DNA from: Planctomycetota bacterium
Lineage (GTDB): Bacteria; Planctomycetota; UBA1135; UBA2386
Assembly (NCBI GenBank): GCA_016713175.1
Contig: JADJPQ010000013.1
Coordinates: forward strand, 190,229 to 254,228
Reading direction: 5' to 3'
DNA: 64,000 nucleotides
Shown here in pieces: positions 35,130 to 46,764 of the stretch. Numbering within the stretch: position 1 is the stretch's first letter; every line of letters begins with the position of its first letter. The notes beneath the pieces were generated by a model. It searched no databases. It worked only from the letters and a program-made list of their open reading frames with translations, and had not been told where the DNA came from. Made by a program: the position numbers and the translations under genes.

Positions 35130-36155
35130 ATGCGCATCATCGTTCCCCTCGCCGCCGCCTTGCTGATCGCCCCGCTGTCCGCACAACGCAGCCCGGGCAA
35201 GCCGTCCGAGACGACCAACTTCACGTTCCAGACCAAGTCGTTCGGGAGCACGGCCATTGGTGCCGACGCCAAGTATGGCATCTACCTGCCCAAGGGCTAC
35301 GACGACAAGGAGAACGAGAAGAAGACCTGGCCGCTGGTGATCTGGCTGCACGGCATGTGGGAAGACCACATGCGCTTCGCGACCCGCGGCGGCGCCCCGG
35401 TGCTCGACGCCGCGGTGACCGACGGCAAGCTGCCGCCGTGCATCTTCGTGCTGGCCGACGGCGGCAGGACGTCGATGTACGTCAACCGCGGCGACGGCAA
35501 GAACTTCGAAGACCTGATCAGCAAGGACCTGTTCTCCCACATCACGCTGAACTACCGGGTCACCGACGATCGCCAGCAGCGCGCCCTGATGGGCATCAGC
35601 ATGGGCGGCATGGCGGCGATGCGGATCGCGTTCCACAACCCGGAGATGTTCGGCACGGTCGCCGTGCACAGTTCGGCGGTGTTTCCGCTCGACCCGCAGC
35701 AGCTGCCGCCGCGGCTGATGCAGGCGGCCAAGCAGTTCGGTCTCGACGAGGTGTTCGGCGATCCGATCGACAAGGACAAGTGGGCGGCGTGCAACCCGCT
35801 CGGCATCGCGCAGAAGCTCGAGCGCAAGGACCTGCGCGGCCTGCGCATCTACTTCGACGCCGGCACCGACGACCGGTTCAACTTCGCCAAGGGCAACGGC
35901 GAACTGCACGGCGTTCTCGACGAGAAGAAGATCGAGCACACGTGGAACCTGGTGAAGGGCGGCGGCCATGCCTGGGGCTCCGGCTTCCAGGACGAATCGC
36001 TGCTGACGTCGCTGGCCTTTGTCGGCGAGACGTTCACGATGGCCGGCGCCAAGGGCAGCGGCCTGAAGGGTCTGGACGGAATCCTCGGCGGCGACAAGGG
36101 CGACGGCGACAAGAAGGAAGGCGGCGATGGCAAGGGCGGGACCGGCGGCAAGTAG
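35130..36155 (+). CDS. exported alpha/beta-hydrolase, esterase D/feruloyl-esterase type
   Basis: 341 residues from the ATG at 35130. Signal peptide MRIIVPLAAALLIAPLSAQ. Oxyanion region WPLVIWLHGMWED; nucleophile elbow GISMGG; acid in FDAGTDDRF; histidine in KGGGHAWGSGF. These give a complete Ser-Asp-His triad. The C-terminus ends in a low-complexity Gly/Asp/Lys tail (GDKGDGDKKEGGDGKGG), possibly a cell-surface or disordered extension. Substrate unknown; relatives hydrolyse acyl esters or S-formylglutathione-like substrates. Confidence 0.87.
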   Translation: MRIIVPLAAALLIAPLSAQRSPGKPSETTNFTFQTKSFGSTAIGADAKYGIYLPKGYDDKENEKKTWPLVIWLHGMWEDHMRFATRGGAPVLDAAVTDGKLPPCIFVLADGGRTSMYVNRGDGKNFEDLISKDLFSHITLNYRVTDDRQQRALMGISMGGMAAMRIAFHNPEMFGTVAVHSSAVFPLDPQQLPPRLMQAAKQFGLDEVFGDPIDKDKWAACNPLGIAQKLERKDLRGLRIYFDAGTDDRFNFAKGNGELHGVLDEKKIEHTWNLVKGGGHAWGSGFQDESLLTSLAFVGETFTMAGAKGSGLKGLDGILGGDKGDGDKKEGGDGKGGTGGK

Positions 36156-36194
36156 CGCCGCCGCCCGGAAAAAAGCCCCGGCCGTCAGGTTCGT

Positions 36195-36218
36195 GCCTGC
36201 ATCTTCGCCGATGTAGGC
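36195..36218 (+). other. hairpin in the esterase-NUDIX gap
   Basis: GCCTGCATC and GATGTAGGC pair over nine positions (one G-U) around a six-base loop, 40 bases after the esterase stop. No T run follows, so it is not a classical terminator; it may protect a 3' end or fold in the leader of the NUDIX gene. Confidence 0.35.
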
Positions 36219-36241
36219 AGCTAGAACGGGGAAAGACGGCC

Positions 36242-36667
36242 ATGTTCCAGCTCGAGCATCGTGTGCGCGTATTCGTGTTCCAGGTGTTGGAACAGGGCAC
36301 CCGCTATCTGCTGCTGCGGCAACGACCCAAGACCGAATGGCCGCTCGGGCCGGTGATCGGCCCGGTCAATCCCGGCGAGAAGCTGCACGATGCGATCTTG
36401 CGCGAGGTCAGGGCCGAAACGGGGCTGCGGCGACCGGTCCACCTGATCGAACTGGCGGCGCCGCAGAAGGAACTGTTCGGCGAGATGGGGCTGTGCGAGT
36501 GGCCATTCGCCTGGCAGGCCGGCACGCCGCAGACGCCGGTCCACGACCTGGCGCCGGGACCGATGGTCGGCGAGTTCGCCTGGCTGCCGTTCCAGGAAGC
36601 CTTCCAACGTCTCGAAGTCGCAACCGATCGGGATGCGCTGGTGCGCCTGCAACTGAGCTTGCAATAA
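36242..36667 (+). CDS. NUDIX hydrolase
   Basis: 141 residues from the ATG at 36242. The NUDIX box reads GPVNPGEKLHDAILREVRAE followed by TGL (G-X5-E-X7-REV-x-A-E-x-GL). The first Glu of the usual EE pair is Ala, but the main metal-binding Glu is present. Start MFQLEHRVRVFVFQVL lacks any signal peptide, so it acts in the cytoplasm, hydrolysing a nucleoside-diphosphate-linked substrate. The specific substrate is unknown. Confidence 0.87.
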   Translation: MFQLEHRVRVFVFQVLEQGTRYLLLRQRPKTEWPLGPVIGPVNPGEKLHDAILREVRAETGLRRPVHLIELAAPQKELFGEMGLCEWPFAWQAGTPQTPVHDLAPGPMVGEFAWLPFQEAFQRLEVATDRDALVRLQLSLQ

Positions 36668-36751
36668 TCCGCCGCGCCCGCGACCTTCGCGACTTCCCAC
36701 CACCGATCCGGCGTCGGCATCGTAGAACGCCGACCCCCACGACCGAACCCC

Positions 36752-37147
36752 ATGAGTGACACCCCCAACAAGGCCTCCGACAAAGCCCCCGGCGCCGGCG
36801 AAGGCCTGCTCGGCGACGGCCGCATGCCCAGTTCTGCGATGCGCAGCTATGCGCTGCTGACGGCGGATCTGAAGCAGCTGTACATGAACTTCTACAAGGC
36901 GACGTACGGCAAGTCGCGGCTGGACATCAAGACCAAGGAGTACATCGCCATCGCCGCCGCGCTGACTTCGGGATGCAAAGGCTGCCTCGAAGGCCACCTG
37001 AAGAAGGCCAAGAAAGAAGGCGCGACCAGCGAGGACATTGCCGAAGTCATCGCGATCACCCTGGGCGTCAACGCCGCGACGATCGTGGATCGGTCGGACA
37101 TCGCCAACTTCAATCTGGGCGGGCTGTTCGACAAACCGGAAGACTAG
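36752..37147 (+). CDS. carboxymuconolactone decarboxylase (AhpD-like) family protein
   Basis: 131 residues from the ATG at 36752. CMD-fold motif: IKTKEYIAIAAALTSGCKGC, then LEGHLKKAKKEGATSEDIAE and VIAITLGVNAATI. The CxxC (CKGC) with His four residues later is the redox-active arrangement of AhpD-like alkylhydroperoxidases, so a peroxidase/thiol role is more likely than decarboxylation. The first ~25 residues are a Lys/Gly-rich extension without a signal. Confidence 0.85.
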   Translation: MSDTPNKASDKAPGAGEGLLGDGRMPSSAMRSYALLTADLKQLYMNFYKATYGKSRLDIKTKEYIAIAAALTSGCKGCLEGHLKKAKKEGATSEDIAEVIAITLGVNAATIVDRSDIANFNLGGLFDKPED

Positions 37148-37200
37148 TCGTCGAATCGGGCAAACCGCCGACGGCCTTCCGCCGTTATCCTGGCGTGCTC

Positions 37201-38568
37201 ATGCTCGGCATCCAGAAGTCCGGCACCCTCCCGCGCGGCCCGATCGTGCAGGTGGCATTGCTCGGCATCCTGATCGCGGCGGTGGCCTACTTGACCATCT
37301 ACGCTTCCGGTCCGGCAACCGTGGTCGATCCGACCGGTGGCCCACCGAAGACGGTCACCGCGGCACCGACCTTGGATCCGGCGATCCTGGCGCAGGCCAA
37401 GGACGCCACGCGCGAACAGCGGCTGGTGCTCGAACCCGAGCCGTACGGCCACCTGCTGTCGACCGCACTGAATGTCGTGCCGGCGATGGCCGATTCGCTG
37501 CAGATGCCGGCACGTCCGGTGCCGGTCGCCGAGTTGCGCGCCAATCGCGAGTCGTGGCGCGGGCGTTGGCTCTGGTACAAGGGCAAGCTCGAGCGCATCG
37601 ATGGCCCCAAGCCCGGACCGATCGACGGCCGTTCGGTCTACGAAGCGACGCTGCGGCTCAACGATGACCAGACGGTGCTGTTCGCGTTCTCGATGGCCCC
37701 TGGTGAGCACGTGCACCGCGGCGGTTTCGCGCGCGTGGCCGGCTATCTGCTGAAGCTGCGCGACACGACGTTCCCGACCGAACTGGCCGAAGCGCCGATG
37801 CTGATCGGCCGCGACATCGAGCGCGACTACGACGACTGGGGGCCGGTCACCGAACTCGACCCGAGCAAACTGGCCTTCGACGACGGCTCGTGGCGCGAGA
37901 GCGTCGACGGCACTCCCGGCTCCTTCGAGCCCGGCCCGCTCGCGTGGCGCGACATCGAGGACGATCAGGACTACCCGCTGTGGCACCTGGCGGCGTGGGT
38001 TCGCGGCCAGGCCAACGCGATGAACCGCGATGAGTGGCGCCGCTTCCCGGCGATGACGACCGAGATCTGGAACAAGATCAAGGAGAACCGCATCGACCGC
38101 GGATCGCGACTCCGCCTGCTGGGTGTGCTGGTCAAGGCGGACACCTACGCGGCGCACGCCAACCCGGCCGGCATCCGCTTCTGGACCGTCGCCTGGGTGT
38201 CGGTGCACGACCTCGGCGGCGGCAAGACGATTCCGGTGTGGATTCCCGATCGCGTCGACCACGTCCCGATCGGCACCGGGCTCGAAGTCCGCGGTTATTA
38301 CTACCGTCGCTTCGTCTACACCGGCCGCCGCAACGACCTGTGGACCACGCCGCTGCTCGTGGCTGCCGGGCTCGATCGCTTCGACCTCGATGTCGGCCGC
38401 GAGACCTGGCAGTTCGCCGCCGGAATCACGTTCGGCGCGGCCACCCTGATCGTGTTCATCTGGCTCAGCCAGCGTCGTCTGCGTCGCAGTTCCCTGCAGC
38501 ACGAAGCCATGCTCGCCGAGCGCCGTCGCAAACGCCGGCAGCGCGCGACTGCCGCCCCGCAGACGTGA
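37201..38568 (+). CDS. membrane protein of unknown function, two membrane segments
   Basis: 455 residues from the ATG at 37201 (a GTG at 37195 also fits). An N-terminal membrane helix (about residues 14-36, IVQVALLGILIAAVAYLTIY) is followed by a large extracytoplasmic part rich in Trp/Arg/Asp (RGRWLWYKGKLERIDG; HRGGFARVAGYLLKLRDTTF; WIPDRVDHVPIGTGLEVRGY). A second helix comes near the C-terminus (GITFGAATLIVFIWLS) and then a basic cytoplasmic tail, RRKRRQR. The middle strands resemble OB-fold/NfeD-like barrels repeated twice. No family recognised. Its stop overlaps the aroB start (GTGA). Confidence 0.7.
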   Translation: MLGIQKSGTLPRGPIVQVALLGILIAAVAYLTIYASGPATVVDPTGGPPKTVTAAPTLDPAILAQAKDATREQRLVLEPEPYGHLLSTALNVVPAMADSLQMPARPVPVAELRANRESWRGRWLWYKGKLERIDGPKPGPIDGRSVYEATLRLNDDQTVLFAFSMAPGEHVHRGGFARVAGYLLKLRDTTFPTELAEAPMLIGRDIERDYDDWGPVTELDPSKLAFDDGSWRESVDGTPGSFEPGPLAWRDIEDDQDYPLWHLAAWVRGQANAMNRDEWRRFPAMTTEIWNKIKENRIDRGSRLRLLGVLVKADTYAAHANPAGIRFWTVAWVSVHDLGGGKTIPVWIPDRVDHVPIGTGLEVRGYYYRRFVYTGRRNDLWTTPLLVAAGLDRFDLDVGRETWQFAAGITFGAATLIVFIWLSQRRLRRSSLQHEAMLAERRRKRRQRATAAPQT

Positions 38569-39584
38569 TCACGCTGCACTGTCGTCCTGCCGGCGAACGG
38601 CCGACCGAAGTCACGATCGGTCCGCTGGCACCGGCGCTTGCCACGCTGTCGCGTCCGGTGTTCGCGTTGATCGACGCTCGCCTGCAGCTCGAGCTGCCGC
38701 ACCGCTGGCCACGTCTGCAACTGTCGGGCGGCGAGGAACTCAAGACCTTTGCGATGGCCGAGCTCGTGCTGTCGGCGATGGCCGAAGCCCGTTGCGACCG
38801 CAGCGTCACGCTGCTGGCGATCGGCGGCGGATCGATCGGCGACCTCGGCGGTCTCTGCGCCTGCTTGTGGCAGCGGGGTGTCGATCTGTGGCAGGTGCCG
38901 ACGACCCTGCTGGCAATGGTCGACTCCGCAGTCGGTGGCAAGACTGCACTGAACCTGCCGGCAGGCAAGAACCTGGTTGGCACGATCTGGCCGGCGAGCC
39001 GGGTGATCGTGGACCCCGCCTTCGTCGCGACCCTGCCCGAACGCGAGTTCGCCAGCGGCCTCGCCGAAGCGGTCAAGATGGCCATCGGTCTCGCTGCGTC
39101 GCTGTTCGCGCTGCTCGAACAGAATGTCGCCGGCGTGCGCGCGCGACAGCCGGATCTGCTGGTGCAGGTGATCGAACGTTCGATCGCCGCCAAGATCGCC
39201 GTCGTCGAAGGCGACCTGCGCGAAACCGGGCAGCGCCGGATCCTGAATCTCGGCCACACGCTCGGTCATGCGCTCGAAGCGCACGCCGGCGGCGCGCTTG
39301 CCCATGGCCTCGCGGTCGCCCGCGGCCTGCACTTCGCGCTCGAACTGGCGGCGTCGCTGCAGGCGATCTCGCCGGTCGATCTCGCGCGCTGTCAGCGGTT
39401 GCTCGCCGCGTACGGCCATGACCGTTGGCCGCTGCCGCCGAGCGAGGAGTGGCTGCCGTTCCTGCTGCGCGACAAGAAGGTTCAGGATGGGGTCTTGCAC
39501 TTCGCGCTACCGACCGGGATCGGCAGGGCCGAGCCGCGCGCGCTGGCCATCGACCTGGTGGTCGCAGCGGCGGCTCGGGCCTGA
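38565..39584 (+). CDS. aroB: 3-dehydroquinate synthase
   Basis: 339 residues from the GTG at 38565. NAD-binding GGGSIGDLGG; VPTTLLAMVDSAVGGKTALN; GLAEAVKMA; and the metal-binding NLGHTLGHALEA with a later His (AHGLAVARG). These are the signature residues of AroB, which converts DAHP to 3-dehydroquinate in the shikimate pathway. The N-terminal ~60 residues are shorter and less conserved than usual and the cofactor SGGEELKTF motif is kept, so related sugar-phosphate cyclases cannot be fully excluded, but AroB is the best call. Confidence 0.88.
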   Translation: MITLHCRPAGERPTEVTIGPLAPALATLSRPVFALIDARLQLELPHRWPRLQLSGGEELKTFAMAELVLSAMAEARCDRSVTLLAIGGGSIGDLGGLCACLWQRGVDLWQVPTTLLAMVDSAVGGKTALNLPAGKNLVGTIWPASRVIVDPAFVATLPEREFASGLAEAVKMAIGLAASLFALLEQNVAGVRARQPDLLVQVIERSIAAKIAVVEGDLRETGQRRILNLGHTLGHALEAHAGGALAHGLAVARGLHFALELAASLQAISPVDLARCQRLLAAYGHDRWPLPPSEEWLPFLLRDKKVQDGVLHFALPTGIGRAEPRALAIDLVVAAAARA

Positions 39585-39620
39585 ATGCCCACAGCACAGC
39601 CGACGACTCGCGATCAGCCG

Positions 39621-40916
39621 CTATCTCACCAACACGGTCAGAGCATCGCTGAACGCGAATCCGAACGCGTTGACGCCAGACATGCAGGCTCCCTGGGAGA
39701 ACACCCGCAAACCGGACAACGCCGGATCCACTGGCACAGCAACATGAGTCCGGTAGCGCCCGTTCGCATCGGCCAGGCCGAAAAACGGTGCATCGATCGA
39801 CGCCAGCAGGCGGCAGCCAGGGGCGCCCAAGGACGAGCCCTCGTAGGGCAGTGTCATCCCCGCCCAAGAGGAGTCACTGACACCGACCCAGCAGACGCTG
39901 AGGGCGCCCTGTTCCAACTGTCTGATCGTCAGATCGAACGCCTGCCCCTGACGTGGAAGACCAGCCCAGCCAAGTCTCGGCTCGAGGCCGGCCGCAGCAT
40001 GGCAACCCCGGCCGTAGATCTCGAACGGCCGAGGCGCGGCGGCGGCCAAAGCCGCCTGGATGACGCCGCCACCAAAAGCCACCATTTGCCAGGTTCCACC
40101 CGGGATCCGGCGCCAGAGCCTGAGTGAACCGGTAAAGGGGGCGGCAGCGAACTCGCCTGTCCACGGGTCGACGACTGCGCTTCCGTTCCCTCCCAAGAAG
40201 GCAGTGTCACTGGGAGCGCTGTCCACTGCGATCACACCGCCCGTTTCGATGTCGACAATGGTCATTGTCCATTCGTCGAGGATCACCAGGTCGTGATTCG
40301 CGCCAAGAGCCAACGAGGGGCCCCGCCTGGGCGTCGCTGGGGCAGGAACCGCGAACAGTGCTCGGAACGTCGGCTGCCCCGCATCGAACTCGACACTCCA
40401 CACGTGAGCCGCGTTTCCGGGGACAACGTCGACTGCAAAAAAGACTTCCCTGCCATCCGTGGCAAAACCCGTCACGCGGCCCGACAGACCCAGCGTCGCC
40501 AGCATGCCCGGGTGAAGTGTCACAGGCTGCCGCAACGGGTGCGTGTGGACATAGCCGATTTCCCCAGCGAGACCGATCTGCCATATTCGGTCTCGTGACG
40601 ACGCAATGAAACGACCCCGGAACGGAAGGTACGGAAGATAGGACCGCAAGCCAAACGTCCCGGAGACCCGATCATATTGGATCGACGCAATCGCTCCGTC
40701 GCACGCGTAGACGACACCATCCCCGTCCGTGGCAAGCGAGAATGCCCCACCCTGGCCGAGCTCCGACCCGATCTGACGACCATCCGGCGCGAACGCGAGG
40801 ACGTGGGTCATGCCCCCCGCCACCCATCCTTCCGTCGGGATCTGCGACTTGGAACCTGACGCCAACAAGGCCGTGGACGCGATGCCAGCAACCAGAGTCT
40901 TGGTCAAGCACATCAT
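39621..40916 (-). CDS. exported protein with beta-propeller-like region and C-terminal planctomycete beta domain
   Basis: 431 residues from the ATG at 40916. Signal peptide MMCLTKTLVAGIASTALLAS. Residues ~30-300 hold short repeated blades (THVLAFAPDGRQIGS; FSLATDGDGVVYACDG; RVTGFATDGREVFFAVDVVP; LALGANHDLVILDEW), suggesting a propeller. The last ~125 residues (IYGRGCHAAAGLEPRLGWAG ... QGACMSGVNAFGFAFSDALT) are an intact version of the C-terminal domain found broken at 7563-8172 and 21189-21614. Likely exported to the periplasm or surface; role unknown. It follows the membrane-protein gene 41568-40945 by 28 bases. Confidence 0.75.
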   Translation of the reverse strand: MMCLTKTLVAGIASTALLASGSKSQIPTEGWVAGGMTHVLAFAPDGRQIGSELGQGGAFSLATDGDGVVYACDGAIASIQYDRVSGTFGLRSYLPYLPFRGRFIASSRDRIWQIGLAGEIGYVHTHPLRQPVTLHPGMLATLGLSGRVTGFATDGREVFFAVDVVPGNAAHVWSVEFDAGQPTFRALFAVPAPATPRRGPSLALGANHDLVILDEWTMTIVDIETGGVIAVDSAPSDTAFLGGNGSAVVDPWTGEFAAAPFTGSLRLWRRIPGGTWQMVAFGGGVIQAALAAAAPRPFEIYGRGCHAAAGLEPRLGWAGLPRQGQAFDLTIRQLEQGALSVCWVGVSDSSWAGMTLPYEGSSLGAPGCRLLASIDAPFFGLADANGRYRTHVAVPVDPALSGLRVFSQGACMSGVNAFGFAFSDALTVLVR

Positions 40917-40944
40917 TGTGCGGTACCGATGCAGACCGCCTGCC

Positions 40945-41568
40945 TCAAGCCTTGCGTACCGTGGCCGCGCCGATCGCAGCGAACAGGCCGCCGACGATCA
41001 CCGTGTACGGCACCCACGCCGTCAACTGGAACATCGCCAGCGCATTGCCGATCTGCGCCGATGTCATCGTCTCGCCCGGCGGCACCTTCTCGTAGTGCGT
41101 TCCCCAGGCGTTCAGCAGCGCCATGTACTGCACCAGCACTACCGGCACGCGCGCGAAGATGCCGTACAGCAGATTCGTCAGCCCCGCCCGCATCCAGACG
41201 AACATCACCGCCAACGCCGCGCCCGCCGGCACATAGGTCAGCAGCATCAGCATCGTCGGCTTGTCGTCCCTGTACAGGGCCATCACGCCAACGATCGCAC
41301 CGAACCCGACCACCGGCACCAGCGCCGCCGCCAGCATGTTCTTCGGCCGCTGCCCGTTCTTCGCCAGCCGCCGACCGAACATGAAGCCGAACACGATCGG
41401 CAGCCAGGCGATGCCGACCACCGACATGCCGCCACCCGCTTCGGGGCCGAAGTACTTCGGGTCCCAGCCCTGAAGTTCCCCGTACAGTCGCACCACCGTC
41501 ACCAAAGTCGTCACCGCCGCGGCGACCAGCACCAGGCCCAGGATGCCGCTCCGTGGAGAATCGCTCAT
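40945..41568 (-). CDS. multi-pass membrane protein, unknown function
   Basis: 207 residues from the ATG at 41568. Five hydrophobic segments: ILGLVLVAAAVTTLVTVVRL, MSVVGIAWLPIVFGFMFG, NMLAAALVPVVGFGAIVGVM, LMLLTYVPAGAALAVMFVWM and VPYTVIVGGLFAAIGAA. A large second loop lies between helices one and two. No transporter signature or family motif recognised. It is divergent from the serine hydrolase gene at 41660 and upstream of the exported propeller gene on the same strand. Confidence 0.7.
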   Translation of the reverse strand: MSDSPRSGILGLVLVAAAVTTLVTVVRLYGELQGWDPKYFGPEAGGGMSVVGIAWLPIVFGFMFGRRLAKNGQRPKNMLAAALVPVVGFGAIVGVMALYRDDKPTMLMLLTYVPAGAALAVMFVWMRAGLTNLLYGIFARVPVVLVQYMALLNAWGTHYEKVPPGETMTSAQIGNALAMFQLTAWVPYTVIVGGLFAAIGAATVRKA

Positions 41569-41659
41569 GCCGGACATCCTCCGCACCCCGCCGATCGGTT
41601 GCCAGGGCAAGATGTCCACACACCTGCCGGGAGATCCCTCCCGCGGCGTCCCTGATCCC

Positions 41660-42763
41660 ATGCGCCACCACGCACTGCTCGCTCTGTCGTTCGGCCTGCT
41701 GACAGCTCCCACGGTCAGCCAGAAGCCCAAGAACAAGGAACCCAAGGACGCCACGGTCACGATCACCGGCGACGTCGGCAAGCAACTCGACGAGATCGTG
41801 GCGAAGTTCGATGCCGCCGCTGGTGGTTTCTCCGGTTCGGTGCTCGTCGCGCGCGACGGCAAGATCCTGCTCGAGAAGGGCTATGGCCTGCATGACGCCG
41901 CCGCCAACCGCCCGATGCCGGTCGACGCGCTGTGGGACTGGGCCTCGGTCAGCAAGCAGTTCACCGCCGCAGCGCTGCTGAAGCTGCAGGACAAGAAGAA
42001 GCTGAAGCTCGACGACAGCCTGACGAAGTACTTCGGCAAGGCGCCGGCCGACAAGAAGCCGGTCACGCTGCGCCACCTGCTCAACCACACGTCGGGCATC
42101 CAGGCCGGCTTCCGCGACGAGTGGAAGTTCGACGCCAGGCGCCGCAGCTCGTTCGAGGAACTGGTGCTCGGGCTGCCGATGGAGAGCAAGCCGGGCGAGA
42201 AGTTCGATTACTCCAATTCGAGCTACGCGCTCGCCGCGGCGCTGGTCGAGGAACTGACCGGCAAGTCGTTCGAGGAGTACCTGGTCAAGGAACTGTTCGA
42301 GCCGGCCGGCATGAAGGACGCCTGCCTGATCGGCTGGCCCAAGCTCGATCTCGATCGCGTGCCGAAGATCGACCGCGGCAAGGGCTTCACCGATAGGCCG
42401 GGCGAGTTCCGCTTCGCCTACGGCAACGAACTGACCTGGGGCTATCGCGGCTGTGGCGGTGTCGTGGCGACGACGCGCGACATGCTGGCGTGGGATCGCG
42501 CGCTGCGGGTCGGCAAGCTGCTGTCGAAGAAGGCGCTGGACGAGTTCTATACGACGGCGAAGGACGACTACGCGCTCGGCTGGCGGATGCGGCAGACGCC
42601 GCATGGCAAACGCGCGGAGCACAGCGGCGGCGTGCAGGGCGTGGTGACGCAGTACTTCCGGCTGCTCGACAAAGACGTCGTCGTCGCGCTCGCCTGCAAC
42701 TACGAGCCGAAGGCCAATCCGGCCGAACTGGCCGAACAGCTGGTGGCAGCGGCGCTACGATAG
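41660..42763 (+). CDS. exported serine hydrolase, beta-lactamase-like, second copy
   Basis: 367 residues from the ATG at 41660. Signal peptide MRHHALLALSFGLLTAPTVS. Catalytic motifs: SVSK (SxxK) in DWASVSKQFTAAALLKL, YSN in KFDYSNSSYALAAALVEELT, HSGG (KTG-like) in RAEHSGGVQGV. A lysine-rich linker follows the signal peptide. Same family as 26683-27834 but only distantly similar. Substrate unknown; D-amino-acid peptides or esters are typical for the family. Confidence 0.87.
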   Translation: MRHHALLALSFGLLTAPTVSQKPKNKEPKDATVTITGDVGKQLDEIVAKFDAAAGGFSGSVLVARDGKILLEKGYGLHDAAANRPMPVDALWDWASVSKQFTAAALLKLQDKKKLKLDDSLTKYFGKAPADKKPVTLRHLLNHTSGIQAGFRDEWKFDARRRSSFEELVLGLPMESKPGEKFDYSNSSYALAAALVEELTGKSFEEYLVKELFEPAGMKDACLIGWPKLDLDRVPKIDRGKGFTDRPGEFRFAYGNELTWGYRGCGGVVATTRDMLAWDRALRVGKLLSKKALDEFYTTAKDDYALGWRMRQTPHGKRAEHSGGVQGVVTQYFRLLDKDVVVALACNYEPKANPAELAEQLVAAALR

Positions 42764-42768
42764 TGCGC

Positions 42769-43368
42769 ATGACGGTTGCCGAGTTCACGCCGGACCTCGA
42801 TCAGTGCGCACTCCTGCGTGGGGCATCGTTCTCTGACTACGAACGCCTGCTGACGATCCGGGGCGAATCCGCGGTGCCTCGCATCACTTTCCGCGCCGGT
42901 GATCTGGAACTCCTGCAGCCCTGTCGGCTGCACGGGTGGCTCGCGAAATCCCTCTCGCGCCTGCTCGAGACCTGGAGTGACGAGGCGGGTGTACCACTCA
43001 ACGGCTACGGCAACTGGACGATCCGTCGCGCCGACCGCGAACGCGGACTGGAACCCGACGAGTGCTACATCCTCGGCAACGAACAGAAGGAGCGCCCCGA
43101 TCTCGCTATCGAAGTCGCACTGACTTCCGGCGGCATCGACAAGCTCGACGTCTACCGTGCCTTGGCCGTTCCAGAAGTCTGGTTCTGGCGACGCGGTCGC
43201 CTCGACGTACACGTGTTGGCCGGTGACCAGTACACCCCGAGTTCCACCAGCAAGTTGCTGCCCGAACTCGACCTGTCGCTGCTCGCCCGCTTCGTCGACA
43301 ACCGCGACCAACTGCGCGCGGTTCGCGAATACCGCACGGTGATCCGGGCCCTGCGTTCGCAGAGCTGA
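42769..43368 (+). CDS. Uma2-family (DUF820) putative endonuclease
   Basis: 199 residues from the ATG at 42769, five bases after the hydrolase stop. Uma2 proteins have a restriction-endonuclease-like fold: here FSDYERLLTIRGE, RITFRAGDLELLQP, NWTIRRADRERGLEPDECYI and the PD-(D/E)XK-like core ERPDLAIEVALTSGGIDKLD followed by YRALAVPEVWFWR. Uma2 genes are numerous in planctomycetes and cyanobacteria and their biological role is uncertain. Confidence 0.87.
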   Translation: MTVAEFTPDLDQCALLRGASFSDYERLLTIRGESAVPRITFRAGDLELLQPCRLHGWLAKSLSRLLETWSDEAGVPLNGYGNWTIRRADRERGLEPDECYILGNEQKERPDLAIEVALTSGGIDKLDVYRALAVPEVWFWRRGRLDVHVLAGDQYTPSSTSKLLPELDLSLLARFVDNRDQLRAVREYRTVIRALRSQS

Positions 43369-43482
43369 ACGACTTTCCCCGACGTGGAAAACCCCGGGCA
43401 GCCGGCGTTCGCCCGGCAGCGACCGGCACCGCAGTTTTGCCTCGCACCCGGGACCGCACTCCGCTGTAGTGCTTCCCCTGAA
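43369..43482. promoter_or_regulatory. carB upstream region
   Basis: 114 bases with an inverted repeat CCGGGC...GCCCGG (about 43402-43426) that could end the Uma2 transcript, although no T run follows. It probably also holds the carB promoter; I cannot name -35/-10 boxes. Confidence 0.35.
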
Positions 43483-46737
<3,255 letters not shown>

Positions 46738-46764
46738 GCCGCATGTCCCAAGGGAGGTCGTAGC

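Noticed and set aside
36195..36218. Hairpin considered as a terminator or riboswitch.
   Set aside because: No T run and no recognisable riboswitch consensus; kept only as a low-confidence hairpin.
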